Of a DNA stretch of 64,000 nucleotides, positions 25,843 through 37,593 are shown piece by piece; positions within the stretch are counted from its first letter, which is position 1, and the number at the start of each line of letters is the position of its first letter. Origin of the DNA: Liolophura sinensis (lineage: Eukaryota; Mollusca; Polyplacophora; Chitonida; Chitonidae); assembly GCF_032854445.1 (NCBI RefSeq), contig NC_088302.1:42352191-42416190 (forward strand). The letters are read 5' to 3'. A program made the translations under genes and the position numbers. The notes under the pieces were generated by a model. The model saw nothing but the letters and a program-made list of their open reading frames with translations, searched no databases and was not told the origin of the DNA.

Positions 25843-27109
25843 ATACATAATATATACATACAAACAAGCTTTCAGTTCATACATACCCACGTGTTCTTTC
25901 TTCACTCTCCTTTCTCCCTTCTTTAACCTCCTATTACATAATTGGGGTGAACATTACTTTATATGTAATGCATGTAATGCAATCAATGTTCTGTCTGTAG
26001 TGGCTTGAGAAACGGTGTCATCTCAGGTGATCCTGGGTCATTTGTCTATATTGTAGAGGTTAACTGATGATCGTGTAAGTTTACAGAATTGTTATTCAGT
26101 ACGATGCTGTGTCGAATGTGGCGCTAACAAGTTTGGCGGATGTGAAATAAGCGGTTTACTGGAATTTTATTCCACGACGTTTTCGATAAGCGGTATTTTA
26201 GTATAGTGTTAGCTCGAATACGATGCATGTTTGTGTGTTTATGATCGTTATTATCTGCAAATTAAATGACTGTTGCCGATAAGGAATCAGTACAAACTAG
26301 TATTAGAGGTTTCAGGCGACGAATAAAATTTTTTTTCTCTTTTTTTTTTGCTGATAATTAGAATTACAAACCTCAGGGTATGAATGTTAGAATGTGGAGA
26401 AGCAGTGGCTTATTTGTCACATATGAAGGGAAGGTAAAATTTTGATCTTAATTTTTCACAACACACATACAACACTTTTAGTAGTTACACTAACGTTTCC
26501 GGCATTTTCTTTTTTTAAGATTGTTCAAAGGAACTCGCCAGTATCGGTTGTTAGGACATCCTGTTGTTGTTGTTTGTAGCTAACAAGATGGTCATTTTGA
26601 GATTAGTTCGAATAGAAACACGTCCGTTCACCGTAAAATCTAATTTGTTAAAATTAACATAACATTATGTTTCTAAGTAATGGTAGGATATACTATGTTA
26701 CTCTGAAATAATAATTATGTCATGGCCAATACCCCGCAACACCAAAACATATCCTATGGAATAACAGAGCAAGTGTGTCATATGTAACATAAGTCATGTT
26801 TCTGCTTTCACTCAGTCAATTTAACAGAGTAGTTCTTAGAATGTAGATGTTAAGAGGCTAGTGTATTGCCCGGATCTTCAGTTCTGAAATCTCTTGCCCA
26901 AAACAGTGGCATGCAGATCTAAACGACTATTCGTTATAAGTTAGTATCGTTTGGCCTGCAGAACATTCTTGCACACATCTCGATAAACAGGTGTTTACCT
27001 TTGGGTGCTAGCTATGTGGGGGTCATGTTACCTTAGACAGGCGATAAAGCAATATGTCACAGCAAACCGGAAACAGATTCAGAAATGATTTTTATGACGG
27101 AAAACTCAC
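25843..27109. other. Start of the Amt first intron, no further exon seen
   Basis: Reading away from the Amt exon on the minus strand I found no sequence matching the expected next Amt segment (GFGLLESG-like), here or further left. The intron is probably long or continues outside the window. Confidence 0.4.
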
Positions 27110-27227
27110 CTGACTGCATTGTAAACACGATGAAAGCGCTGGTCAAAATCCAGGTGGCGTCGTCGTGGGAGACCACCATGCTGTTCTTGCCCCCCGCCTG
27201 TTGGGGCGTTGTGAGATTAGGAAACAT
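27110..27227 (-). CDS. Ammonium transporter (Amt family), first coding exon
   Basis: Amt proteins are polytopic plasma-membrane proteins that conduct ammonium or ammonia. The exon encodes 39 residues plus one base. The N-terminus is short and hydrophilic, and is followed from about residue 23 by ATWILTSAFIVFTMQS, the start of the first membrane helix; Amt proteins normally continue with GFGLLESG. The next glycine codon would be completed across a consensus donor (TCAG|GTGAGT). The start chosen is the first ATG after an in-frame TAA (about 18 bases upstream); a second in-frame ATG occurs at codon 17. The rest of the gene was not found, so the fragment is about a tenth of a typical protein. Family assignment is from motif recognition and is strong; the exact paralogue cannot be told. 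Confidence 0.85.
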
Positions 27228-27890
27228 TCTGTGTCCAGCTGAGCTTTAAGATCCGTTATCCACGGATCGATTAATCCGCCATCGTTGACAGCGGTTCCAG
27301 ATCCAAAGTTTAACAAGATAGATTTGCGGCGATCATACCTCTTGCCCCGTTCCGAACACTACTGATCCAGTCAAAGGATACCGTTTGTGAGGAATGCCAG
27401 ATAAACAGCTCTGTCAGTAGTCGCCCAGCTGGTGGAGAACAGATGTGTATGTTTCAAGGGGATACGATAAAGAGAGTCGTATAACGGTATCACGTAAGAC
27501 TGTTTATATTGATCGACATTATACATCGCTTCGCCAACTCTAAGACCGGTTGATGGCATTTAATGTGTTTTCCTCATGATGCGACATGTTCACCACAGCA
27601 CACGGATCTGTGCAATCCGCCAAGTCCAGTAACCTGCCGACATATCTGATCTCGGTAAATGAGTAGTGAGGTCACCTCTTTGGACCTACCGTATAAACGT
27701 CAGCGTCCCGTCCTCAGGGCGGGGGGGGGGGGGGGGGGGGAGGAGTCTGTTGACTTAATGATGAGAGCATGAGGACTAGGGAGCGCGTGTTACAAGAACC
27801 CTACCCTGGGGAAAACAAACCATACCGATGAAATGGCTAAACCAGATTCACATCTACTGCCAGGAATAAACCGCTGTTTAACTCTCTCCC
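27228..27890. promoter_or_regulatory. Putative shared upstream region of Amt and a plus-strand unit
   Basis: This 660-bp interval lies between the Amt start codon (minus) and a TATA box on the plus strand. It includes a pure 20-bp G-run at 27721-27740. No specific factor site is claimed. Confidence 0.3.
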
Positions 27891-27969
27891 TATAAAGGCA
27901 TCTACAAGTATTATTGCTTACTGTATATGAGATTTGCCTGGACGTTCAAATAAGAAAGCTCAGTACCAG
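27891..27969 (+). promoter_or_regulatory. TATA box and candidate 5' untranslated exon
   Basis: TATAAAGG at 27891-27898 is followed about 75 bp later by a strong donor (CCAG|GTAAGA, exon end 27969). Initiation about 30 bp after the TATA box would give a short non-coding first exon. Inference from signals only. The downstream partner could be the exon at 34528, but nothing links them directly. Confidence 0.3.
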
Positions 27970-28744
27970 GTAAGATAATCTCTTGTTTTTTTTTACACTG
28001 TAACTGATCTGTGTCAAATAATTATTTACTTTTAAAACATTCCTTATCGTAACTTATTTTTGTGTTACCAATTATATATATCATATATATCAGTCCTTAT
28101 GCTGCAAACCCTATTAAATCCTATCTTACTTTAACAGTGGTCAAAGTGTTGAGTTGATGTATTGGCCGACTTCTTGGTCGATTTATCAGTCACCTGTCCC
28201 ACGCTATCCATGTAACTGGATCTCGTGCCTGACAACGTCCACTTTGTAGTTGGCATCGTGATACTACTTTGATCGGGCAATAAGCACATCCATATTCAGA
28301 AATAAACCAACGCCATTGGGTTGAGGTCACGAAACTCGGCCAAGTAACTCCGACGAAAGATCCAGTATTCTTGGAAAACCTGTCTGCCAGATAGAGTTAA
28401 ATTTCGCGAGTGAATGGGTCCATCAACCGCAAGAGTTATTTCGATGGGAGGATAGGGAAGATCTTGTCTGGCTCTGTCAGTAATAGGTCGTGAAAATAGT
28501 ATAGTGTAGAGCAAGACAAATCGCTTGTCTCTGTGCGCCCATCAACTAATGGGCTGATTGAAATATTGTATTATCTAGTTCAAGGTATTTGTTGTGATAT
28601 ATAAAATAACACACTCTTCTCCTCCCCAAGCCGGAACAGGAGGTTTAAGGGGACAGGTCACTTTTTTGAAGATCAGGGAGGGATGTTCCAAAAAATTTGA
28701 TCCTCGAGAAGAAGAAAACGCACATATCCACTTGTGCGAAAATC
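27970..28744. other. Non-coding stretch, nothing recognised
   Basis: No supportable feature beyond short AT palindromes near 28073-28092. Confidence 0.4.
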
Positions 28745-29150
28745 CCGTAAACAGCTCCATCAGTAAATGGCCTGAAAAAATTGTAGGTCTGCCAGTAAAT
28801 GTCATGAAAAATACGATTGTTCCGTCAGTAATGGGCTGGGAAAACACAGTCGTTCAGTCAATAAATGGATGACCACCACACCAATGCCGTCAGTAAATGT
28901 CAGGAAAGACACAGCTGTTAAGTAAGTAAATGTCAGGAAAACACAGCTGTTAAGTAAGTAAACTGCTTGAAAATACGGAGGTTCCGTCAGTAAATGGCTG
29001 AAAAACACACCAATTCTGCTTGTATATGTGGTAAAGTACTGTGACAAAAGTTCCGCCTGTACACGCGATAAAACGAAATGATCTTACCGCAAATATCTAA
29101 ACTACTCACGAAAATATCCATAAAAAACAACAGGGCGACCTGTAAATGGT
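28745..29150. repeat. Degenerate minisatellite, unit about 35-40 bp
   Basis: Repeats built around 'ccgtcagtaaatgg.(c)tg.aaaa(c)ac(a)' with one recent local duplication (aggaaa(a/g)acacagctgtta + agtaagtaaa). Open frames on both strands are by-products. Confidence 0.75.
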
Positions 29151-31339
29151 CGGGAAAACAGTTGCACGCTACACATCAATTTTCTGAAAACAGTATAGAG
29201 CTGTTACAACAAACTGGAACTCTTCCTTCACTTCAGTGATGGAAAAACATTGACACATTGGATGATTGTCAACCTCACTCACCAAAAGGTGTGGAGAAAT
29301 GCCATTTGCTTTGAAAAAACTAGGCCAGAGTACAATCGAAAAACCGTAATACACACAAAATTAATACCTTGTCTCCTAATGGTCTGACGGCAGTCTCTGT
29401 GATTATCAGCATATCCAAGGCGGCAATCCATTCACTACAAGAGCAGAAAGGGTATAACAGCCCTCACATGCTGTATAGGTTTGCATAGAGACTTCTTCTC
29501 AGTTTCACTAAATTACAAATGGAGCAAAATTCCGATTAGATCCGTTGACTTCTGGAAATGAGGCGTTGTGTTTGCCAATGTCTCGTTCAACCTTCACATC
29601 TTAACCAGTGGGCTGTAAATCATGGAAGTCTGTTAGCAATGGCTAACTGCGTTCTTGTAGTGTGCGCTGTTCAAAAAGTGTTGGCCGCTGTCGGTATATT
29701 TACTCACTGCATAGTCTCACACCAATGTCAGGCATGCATACCCCATATAATTGTCTCTCAGAAATATTATTCTTCCTTTACATGCCGGCCAAACACATGT
29801 CGCCCGATTGGGTTTGATTTTCTTTACAACAATACAAGGAGAGTAGCGGAAACATCTCGTCCCCGATTCAACCAGAAGAAACATATAATGCCATGGCTGT
29901 GACCAATACATGTATTATACGCAGAAAATGTGTCCATTAACTGGTTAAAAACATTGAAAGAGAGAGTAACGGTAGATTTTGTCTTAAAAAAGTTCATAAT
30001 TACGTTCCCGACCCAGCCATTAATTCCCATTACCACTCCAACCCACAACTATTAAAAATGGTTACATGCAGACCAGAGTAGGCTACCATTTGCTTCAGAT
30101 GACCTCAGCAAGACATTGGTGTATGTAGTCCAGGCACGTAGACCTAATCAAAGCTTCAGACGCTATCTAGGTGTAACAAAACATGCTTCGGTCATGCTTT
30201 GATTGCATTTTTTCCGGTTCCCTGATATCAATACCCTCTGTTTTGACATTACAGGGATAATGCCATAAATATTGCTACAAATGAGGATTGAGTGTGGTAA
30301 CACAAGTGGCGCAAAGCCTCGAAGACGTCAATGTTGATAATGTTGTCAATGTTGCTTTAGGGTATTTCCAAGGTGTGTGCTTGAGGAAATTTTACGTTGT
30401 GCGGTAGAGCGCAGCGCAATGATTCGGCCTTCCTCGCAGGCACGTACACGTACGTTCACTGCTAATTTTCGAAACGTATAATGAATGGACCGGAAATATA
30501 TCTGATGGATATTTACTGAAGCCAGCTGTAAGTCTACTGGCACACACTGTAGTGTAGATTTATACATGCTAGCTACAGGAGAACCACCTCTCAAAGGCCT
30601 GAAAAAACATTCCGTGCACTATCAAACATGTAATAGCAAAAGTTATGTGACTGTCATATCGCTTAAAGGTCAGGGTTACTGTCCATGAACGTTGAAATAT
30701 ATCTTAAAAGCAATTCCAGATATATGTTGAATGCATTTTAAGACATTAAAATATCTAAAACGGCAAGTTTTAAACGATACGTGGACATTACTTTACAGAT
30801 ATCTCAAAATATTTTCCAAACGTGAAATTCTTTATAGCATATGTAGGAAATAATGTCTCTATAAGTATACAAGTAAATAGCGACATATTCGAGATTGCTA
30901 TTACCGTTCACTTTCACTCATGTCTCCGCATCTGGATGTCCAAAGATATCTAAAATAAATGTCGCCAGCCTTGCCATGATGCTGTATTAACATTTAATCG
31001 TAAAAGGTTATACAACACAGTGTGAAATAGCCGTTGAATAATATCTTGATCTTTCATCTTACAGAAAAAAACCACATTCCGGTTAGATAATCAATGTTGA
31101 TGTAATAAATATTGTGAATTATTGAGTTCATCTCTCAATTGTGACTGATTAACGTGCTACTTTAGTCCTAAGAGAAGCTGCCCGGAAATATTAAAATGAT
31201 ATGAATGACACCCTAGGGAACAGAGCTAACATCAGGGTTCACAAAGTTTTACGACGAATAACACTATTCAACTCGTATAAGTGAAGATTCCTCAAAATTA
31301 TGTGACGTGATAATGCTCTTTAGACGACAGATTGGCTAT
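29151..31339. other. Non-coding stretch, nothing recognised
   Basis: A 114-codon plus-strand frame (29558-29902) overlaps two minus-strand frames; none has a recognisable motif. Confidence 0.4.
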
Positions 31340-31800
31340 CGATGGTGTTTTCAGCCAATCACAGGCTTTAATTCCAAAGTACTTATTGATGAAGAAAACG
31401 TCTTTATATGAAGACAGTAGGGGCGGAGCCAAAGAAACCGTGCGCCGAGTGAGCAGACATTGATTGACAGGTCACCGACCAGATGACATAACAACGGCTG
31501 TTGGGTTGACACACTAACAGACCAGTGACAGGAAGAGAGGGCGTGGCTTTGCATGAAATAGACAATCAGTCGTCTATAGCCAATCTACGCTTCGCTCCAC
31601 CCCCGTCATAATCGTGAAGACGTTTTATAATGACCTCTATCCTATACTTATGCGACGATGAGTCAAGTAGATGTGCCGCCGAGTAAGGCATGCGCGTTTG
31701 AAAGTGAGACGTCATTTATTGCTATACATCAGGGATGGGTAACGTCAAGTCTTCTTGCATGACGTCACACCAAGAAAATTGAAGACGTCAGAAAACTTTT
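31340..31800. promoter_or_regulatory. Promoter-like block with CCAAT and CRE-type sites
   Basis: Two agccaatc boxes (about 31352 and 31576), a GC-box-like gggcggagcc (about 31422), and four ACGTCA-type words (about 31709, 31742, 31760, 31785), one of them a full TGACGTCA. An ATG at 31658 opens a short frame (MSQVDVPPSK...) that reaches a possible donor (GAAA|GTGAGA) at 31703. This is a candidate promoter and first exon by motif density only. Confidence 0.3.
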
Positions 31801-32780
31801 GTTTCCGTGCTATCCTCCGAATCTCGTGCCAGCGATTTTAATACATTGCTGCGTTTTAAAAATTTAGGAAAGCAATTCAGACTGTTTTAATCTTTTTCAT
31901 TCAACCTTCCTTTTTAATAATTCAGGTTTTTACATTAGTTTCATTATTATTTCACAAAGCTCCCTGACCAAAGATACTGTGGAATCTAGAAATTTTTGGC
32001 GTAGTGTCTGAACTGAAGCCTCATATCATTCACAAACCAGAGTGAAATCGAACACTTAACCACGGAGCCGTTGTGCTCCACTTTGAGTGATAAACGCCCT
32101 TTAATGCCTATAATTCGTTGCTGAACAGCGCGAAGAAGTGAAATATGCTTTCACATAAAACCGCGAGTAGTATGATTATTGTATTGTCCGAAAATTACAA
32201 CCGTTGAAGTCTGCACTGTGAGGAGTGCGGAGAAGTAGCCGAAAATTGGTGTTGGTGAAGCAAACACATTGAAACAAAACCAGCCCTGTGAGCTATGTGG
32301 CCGGAAATTGCAGTTATCAAATTCTTGACAAAAACCAGGAAGAAAACAAAAAGAAAGGAAAAGGAGAAAAATTGTTAGAGAGTGGGTGGTTATTGTCATT
32401 CATAAACACGCCTGATATAGACAAAAGCATTTTCAGCAAAAGACATAGGCTTTCATTTGAAGGAATGCAAACTATTATTTGTGATTGTATTATTCGGAAC
32501 CCATACGTGCCGACAAGTAATTAAGCTTTCGCTTTCATTCTCGGATAATAACAGGTATTTTGTAGTTGCCAAGCACCGGTGTCGTCATTATTGTTGAATT
32601 CAGAATAATGACGGCAGCGGTGCTTCCATTGTGCGCGTGCCCTTGGGTCTGTTTAATGGTGTTTGTGGCCGCCATATTGATTTTCGAGGGCAATGTAAAG
32701 ACGTGGTAAAGGTTACAGATCACAGATGGTTACAATTGTTTCACTGCTTATTGTCCCGTAAATAGAGCAAGTAACGAGTG

Positions 32781-32784
<4 letters not shown>
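31801..32784. other. Non-coding stretch, nothing firm
   Basis: Contains a YY1-like gccgccatattg at about 32668, which on the minus strand overlaps the ATG of a 46-codon frame. Not enough to call a gene. Confidence 0.35.

Positions 32785-32828
<44 letters not shown>
32785..32828. repeat. TA microsatellite, about 22 units
   Basis: Uninterrupted TA run, flanked by tatgta and catacat. Confidence 0.95.
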
Positions 32829-32832
<4 letters not shown>

Positions 32833-32884
32833 CATTTGTTTTACGTCAATTTTTCAGATATAGGACGTTGAACAGTCAATATAT

Positions 32885-33165
32885 GTGCGTGCCAAAACTG
32901 TGTCTTCTTGCGGCATGGCGAAACCATGCCGACAAAGTGCTACCACCACTGAATCATCATGACCGAGACACCAAACATGATACCCCATCCTGTCACATTA
33001 CACTGACACCGTTCCAACAAGTCATGTTTCCTTGCTTTAACCTCTCAGTGCAGAGCGCCAAGCGAGGCAGCAGCAAGTACCATTTTTCAGCATGATCTCA
33101 TACGGATTTGATCGCAGCTCTCAAAAACTTCGAAGCAGATGCACTAAACGTTACGCCATCGAAGT
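32885..33165 (-). mobile_element. SINE family B-type copy, minus strand
   Basis: On the minus strand: a decayed tRNA-like head (gcatctgcttcgaag ... gcgatcaaatcc as the B box), then atggtacttgctgctgcctcg, cttggcgctctgcactgaga, and a body with ggtgtcagtgtaatgtga and tcatgtttggtgtctc. The 105-codon plus-strand frame over it is therefore not a gene. The identification relies on remembered family sequence. Confidence 0.6.
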
Positions 33166-33589
33166 AGTCTAGAGAGTAATGGGTGTTATGGACTCAGTAC
33201 TCAGGGGATAGAACAAGAAGAAAGAAAGTCCACGAAAACCATGCTCAGCGTTTGCCTTCACCATATCTATTAACTTGCCTCTTTCACAATTTTGAAATAT
33301 TCCCGTCTTTTCTTATATAATTATTGACCTCATGAAATACACGTATAATCAGTACACCATATCACGTGATGCCTATTGACGTCATTGTGCAAACCGTCTG
33401 CTGAACACCTCGAAGTAGGTAACTCTTACAATCTCGTTCACTACGTGTTTTGGGGTGTTTTTTTTTTCTCCACTGACAGAATTTTTCGAATTTTAGCCAG
33501 CCGGTGGTTACTTCCCTACATGGTGTAATGGGCTTACTTGGGTTGTAAAATAAGCATAGCAATGGTATTTCCTGGTACTGGCATATATA

Positions 33590-33925
33590 ATAGACACTGT
33601 TCTACACTGATGTCTTGTGACCGATGTAACAGACACTAGTCTACACTGATGTCATGTCATCAATAAAACAGACACTGGTCTACACTGATGTCTTGTCATC
33701 GATACAACAGACACTGGTCTACACTGATGTCTTGTCATAGATATAACAGAGACTGGTCTACACTGATGTCTTGTCATCGATATAACAGACACTGGTCTAC
33801 ACTGATGTCTTGTCATCGACATAACAAACAGTGATCTACGCCGATTTCTTGTGATCGATATAAGAGACAGTGGTCTACACTGATGTCGTGATCAATATAG
33901 CAGACAGTGATTAACTCCAGTGTCA
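33590..33925. repeat. 39-bp minisatellite, about 8 copies
   Basis: Unit: cagacactggtctacactga + tgtcttgtcatcgatataa. Central copies are nearly identical; edge copies carry substitutions and a 6-bp deletion. Confidence 0.92.
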
Positions 33926-34527
33926 TGTATAACGGAACATGCCCGAAGTCTCACATACTCTTTAAAAAGTATTCCGAATTATTTGTGTGATATTGCATAA
34001 CTGAAATATTGCAGTTCTATGTAAGCTAAAATGTGCACATTCAGAAAATGGAAATTTCCTCGACTTTACCTATGTTAACCAATTTTGATGCTGTCAAAAT
34101 ATTTCCCTCAGACTAGAAGGCAGTTGATCCGGTGACGTCATGCAAACCTGTTTTACCAAATGTGCGTGGTGTGTACGAGTGAGGGGTGTTAAAACCAGGA
34201 TTCTGCTGGTGGACTTAGCATTCCCTAGATCTGGTACCTCGGCATTGTTTTATTGTTTTTGTATGCCAAATGTTATATCGACACAGCATTTTAAGTGATC
34301 CAAAACCAGTGACATCTAATAAATTGTAGTTAACACCACAGCATGTTTTTAACCTACTTCTGCTTAAGCCATGGTGCTAGGGAGCGGGTAATTTGATGCT
34401 GTTTAAGTAATTACATGAACAGTTATAAAAGAAAGAAAAAATAAAATTGTTCCCAAAATTAGATGACAGAGCATGAAAACCTATTTGCCAATATGGCCTT
34501 TATTATTTTGTTTATATTTTCTTTCAG
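33926..34527. other. Non-coding stretch, nothing recognised
   Basis: No supportable feature. Confidence 0.4.
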
Positions 34528-34559
34528 GAGAAAAGGGAACTTGAAGATATTTTTATATG
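34528..34559 (+). CDS. Probable 32-nt internal exon, unknown gene
   Basis: An excellent acceptor (tttgtttatattttctttcag) and a consensus donor (TATG|GTGAGT) bracket 32 bases. Phase 0 reads EKRELEDIFI plus two bases, charged and helix-like. Both splice sites are among the best in the window. No neighbouring plus-strand exon was recognised; the nearest upstream signals are the TATA and donor pair at 27.9 kb and the promoter-like block at 31.6 kb. Confidence 0.5.
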
Positions 34560-34789
34560 GTGAGTGTTTGGAATCACCTTTGGTATTTGTCATCTTTACA
34601 TAATAATGTTCTAAATAATGATGTGACACACGTCTAATAAATTAATTTGAGTGTAAATTTTTGTTTAAACACATGTATTTAATCTGAATTATGATAATAT
34701 TTCTGAATATATTATAAATGTAAATAAGATCAAAGTTCGGTTTGGGCACATTTGTTTTTTCTTTTCATGAACGACAGTCTTTTTTTACA

Positions 34790-36665
34790 GGCTGTGTATC
34801 AGAAGTCCAGGCATACATAAGATTGGCAGGGCAATACAATATTTTCACCAATATTCCACCTTAAGGCAGTTGAGATATAAACAAATGTGTCCAAGATTCC
34901 CATCGTCTGTCAAATGTTAGTTCTTTCCTTGTGCATAAAAATGATACCTTTTATTAGAAATACAGGCATATATGAGATTGGTTACAATGCAGGTCAGCGT
35001 AATATTTCATCATTATTCCATTAGATCGGTTGAGATGTGAGCAATTGTGTCCAAAGTTCTTATCATCTGTCAAAGGCTAATTCTTTCCTTGAATATAAGA
35101 AGGATACCCTTTCAATTTCCCAATATTATCTAAGAACATATTTAAAAGCTGAAGCTTTTGCCATTTGTTTTCTAAACTTACACTGATAAATACACAATTT
35201 AGCCAAAATTAGCATGCTATCAAAGACCTTATCTGTGCTGTCCATTCTCAGAAGAACTACCCGTTTCGTTAAATTCACTGGGCCATGCGAGGAAGTTTTG
35301 AACCACTCACTTATATCATCCCAGAATTCATTACTTCTGCTACATTCAAAAGATTAATCTTCTAGAGTTCTGGTTTTTCTTTGGCATAGATCTCACGGAG
35401 ATGACCCTTTTACATGTATCTTAAAAAGGAAACTATTTGTACTTAAAATGCATTTTCTGTCATTCAAAAGTAAACTATTAGGATATGCGATTATTGGGTA
35501 CACAATGTTTGTTTCTCTCTTTTTGAATTTCTGCAGATAATTTTTATTAGCATTAAACAGACCTGCAAATTGCATAAAGTTAGTGTTAATTCCATATTTA
35601 ACTTGAATTCACCAAAACCCATTAGCTCTGTCCCATTAGCATGTAAGAGGTCATTTACATATTAGATACGTTTTAAATACCACTGTATATAAAACACTGA
35701 TTGGTAACCTATTCTAATATCATTTTGGGACACAGTTTGGGATACAGCTGATTTTCAGTTATCACATGGGTGTTCTTCTTGAAACATTGCCCAAAAATCA
35801 AATATTTCTGACCAAAAACGGTGCTTTAATTTGTCACTGAGGTTTTTTGAGTTTTGAGCGGTCAGTCTGCTAAATCACATTCCATTCCCAGTTGGTACAG
35901 AGTAATTATATAACAAGAATGAGTTGACTTGTATCATCTGCAAAGTGATTAACGTTGTATTGTGTCTCGCCTACGGTAATTCCTTTTAAATTTGAATTTT
36001 TTTTATTAGTGCTCTACACATAGTATAAATAAATGTGGTGACAGAGGGTCCCCTTGTGTGCAACCTCTTGAAATACAGAATTTGTCAATTAAAAAACCAC
36101 ATTGTAATACAGAGGAGGAAATGTTGTTATATTTTAAACTGAGCCAGCTTTGTAAATAATGTCGAGTTTTTGCCCTCTTTGGGCATACAGGTTATTATAG
36201 CCATTCTTTGGTTTACAGAAAGTTCATCTCTTTCGTACCCATAATTGGCACCTTTGATCAAAAAATAATTTAAGCCTATCGAAAAAAAATTATTTAATTC
36301 TTCTAATCGTTTTATCTTTATATACTCGCATCCTTGGTTTTACCTCTAAACTTTCTCAGTGTCTTCCTGGATATTGTTTTCTTCGTGTTTTGCTGCTTCA
36401 CGTTTTCTGGCAGGATACTCAATGGTATTACATCGAATCTGCATCAGCATGACATCAAGGAGTAGTTGTGTATTAATTGTAAAGTTTAACAGTTCTAGAT
36501 CTAGTTCTGTCAAAGTATTAGCATATGTCGTTTCTGTTGAATATTGTTTTATTGTTTCCATTATAGTTGATTTCACCAAATAAACATATTTTATATCTTT
36601 AAGCAAGGATCCTTGAATTTCCAAACACCATTAGCTCCTTTAAACACCGAAAATCTACATCCTAA
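34790..36665 (-). mobile_element. Decayed LINE, ORF2 reverse transcriptase remnant (L1/Tx1-like)
   Basis: Minus-strand translation, across several frameshifts and stops, gives an ORF2 outline: the pre-RT linker (36346-36624, with YVYLVKSTI and CNTIEYPARKREAAKHE), the RT block RGCTQGDPLSPHLFILCVE (about 36012-36068) and the catalytic FADDT (35930-35944). The post-RT segment ANGTELMGFGEF ... NTNFMQFAGLFNA follows (about 35560-35670), then the C-terminal ILAKLCIYQCKF and YWEIERVSF (about 35110-35200). Only ~260 bp separate FADDT from the post-RT block where about 1 kb is expected, so much of the RT thumb region is deleted. The 3' region carries a ~160-bp near-duplication (34812-34948 and 34968-35118). 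The endonuclease is absent. Clade assignment is from motif style and tentative. Confidence 0.8.
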
Positions 36666-37132
36666 AATCACCATGGTTTTCACCCGGTTTGTGTTTGTTG
36701 CATTAAATATAATTTAGGCAACGCAATTTTCACAACAGCAGAAAAGCTAAAGTTTCACAAACTTCGTATGAATCACAGCAGGCCAACGATATAATACCGA
36801 TTTTATATCCTAATGTCACCAAGTTCTTTTGTGAGTTGTCCGTCTGACGTGGATTCATGGAAAGAAATCCACACTACTGACAGTTTTCCGCCCTTGTCGG
36901 ATTGAGCATAATCGGAGATTGGCGGAACAGATACGGTCTGCATCTACCTGCATGGCGATTCTTCAAAACGGCTTCAGTAAGCATTGCTGGGCTTAATTCT
37001 GGGCGATGCTTGAAGTCGCTGATTTCAGATCAGTGACACTACGATGTAGATTCTATGGCACCTTGGTATTCATTATAAGCCATTAAAGCACACAACGAAG
37101 GGACAGGAATGTGATGATGAAGCTTTTAACCA
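36666..37132. other. Possible 3' UTR of the minus-strand gene
   Basis: Sequence beyond the stop codon at 37133. No clear polyadenylation signal was identified. Confidence 0.3.
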
Positions 37133-37255
37133 CTACGTCTTTTGGCTTAGTCCTTCACGTCGCTCCTCCGCTCTACAAAGCATAGTATCGTTGACGGTCA
37201 ACGAGTTCCTGTCCAAGGGGCCACTGCTCCAGATCCCACGCTCAAAGAGGATTTG
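37133..37255 (-). CDS. Cys-rich protein gene, probable last coding exon
   Basis: Preceded by a good acceptor (cctttcccccatcattacag). Phase 0 is open for 40 codons (start QILFERGIWSS) to a TAG at 37133-37135. It joins the exon at 37594-37800 in phase. A second frame is open for 18 codons, so the reading depends on the upstream donor. No domain recognised. Confidence 0.45.
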   Translation of the reverse strand, partial: QILFERGIWSSGPLDRNSLTVNDTMLCRAEERREGLSQKT

Positions 37256-37397
37256 CTGTAATGATGGGGGAAAGGAGGAAGCATAAGGTTACATAAACAG
37301 AAAATCAAGCAGTGTAGAAAAAATGGAAAAGCAACAACGAGTACATAGGAATTATTTTCTCCTGACTCCGCCCAATTTTCTCTCACAAAATACTTAG

Positions 37398-37443
37398 GGC
37401 AGTCGCATAAGTGAAATATTCTTGAAAAAAAAACCCACCAATC
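37398..37443 (+). mobile_element. SINE family A, tiny 3' fragment
   Basis: cagtcgcataagtgaaatat + tcttgaa and a decayed caccaatc end. Confidence 0.5.
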
Positions 37444-37593
37444 TTGATAAGTGAAAAATGACAACATTCCAGACTCAAAAGCTAATCCCGATTTTAAAAC
37501 TTTGATAGAAATCAACAACACAGTCTTGTCTAAGATTTTGCAGTCAGACCAGTTCCCATGAGAGTTTGGTAAACATATCACAAGTATATTTAC

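Noticed and set aside
32778-33095. 105-codon plus-strand frame
   Set aside because: Its start is a translated TA microsatellite and the rest is the reverse strand of a family B-type SINE.
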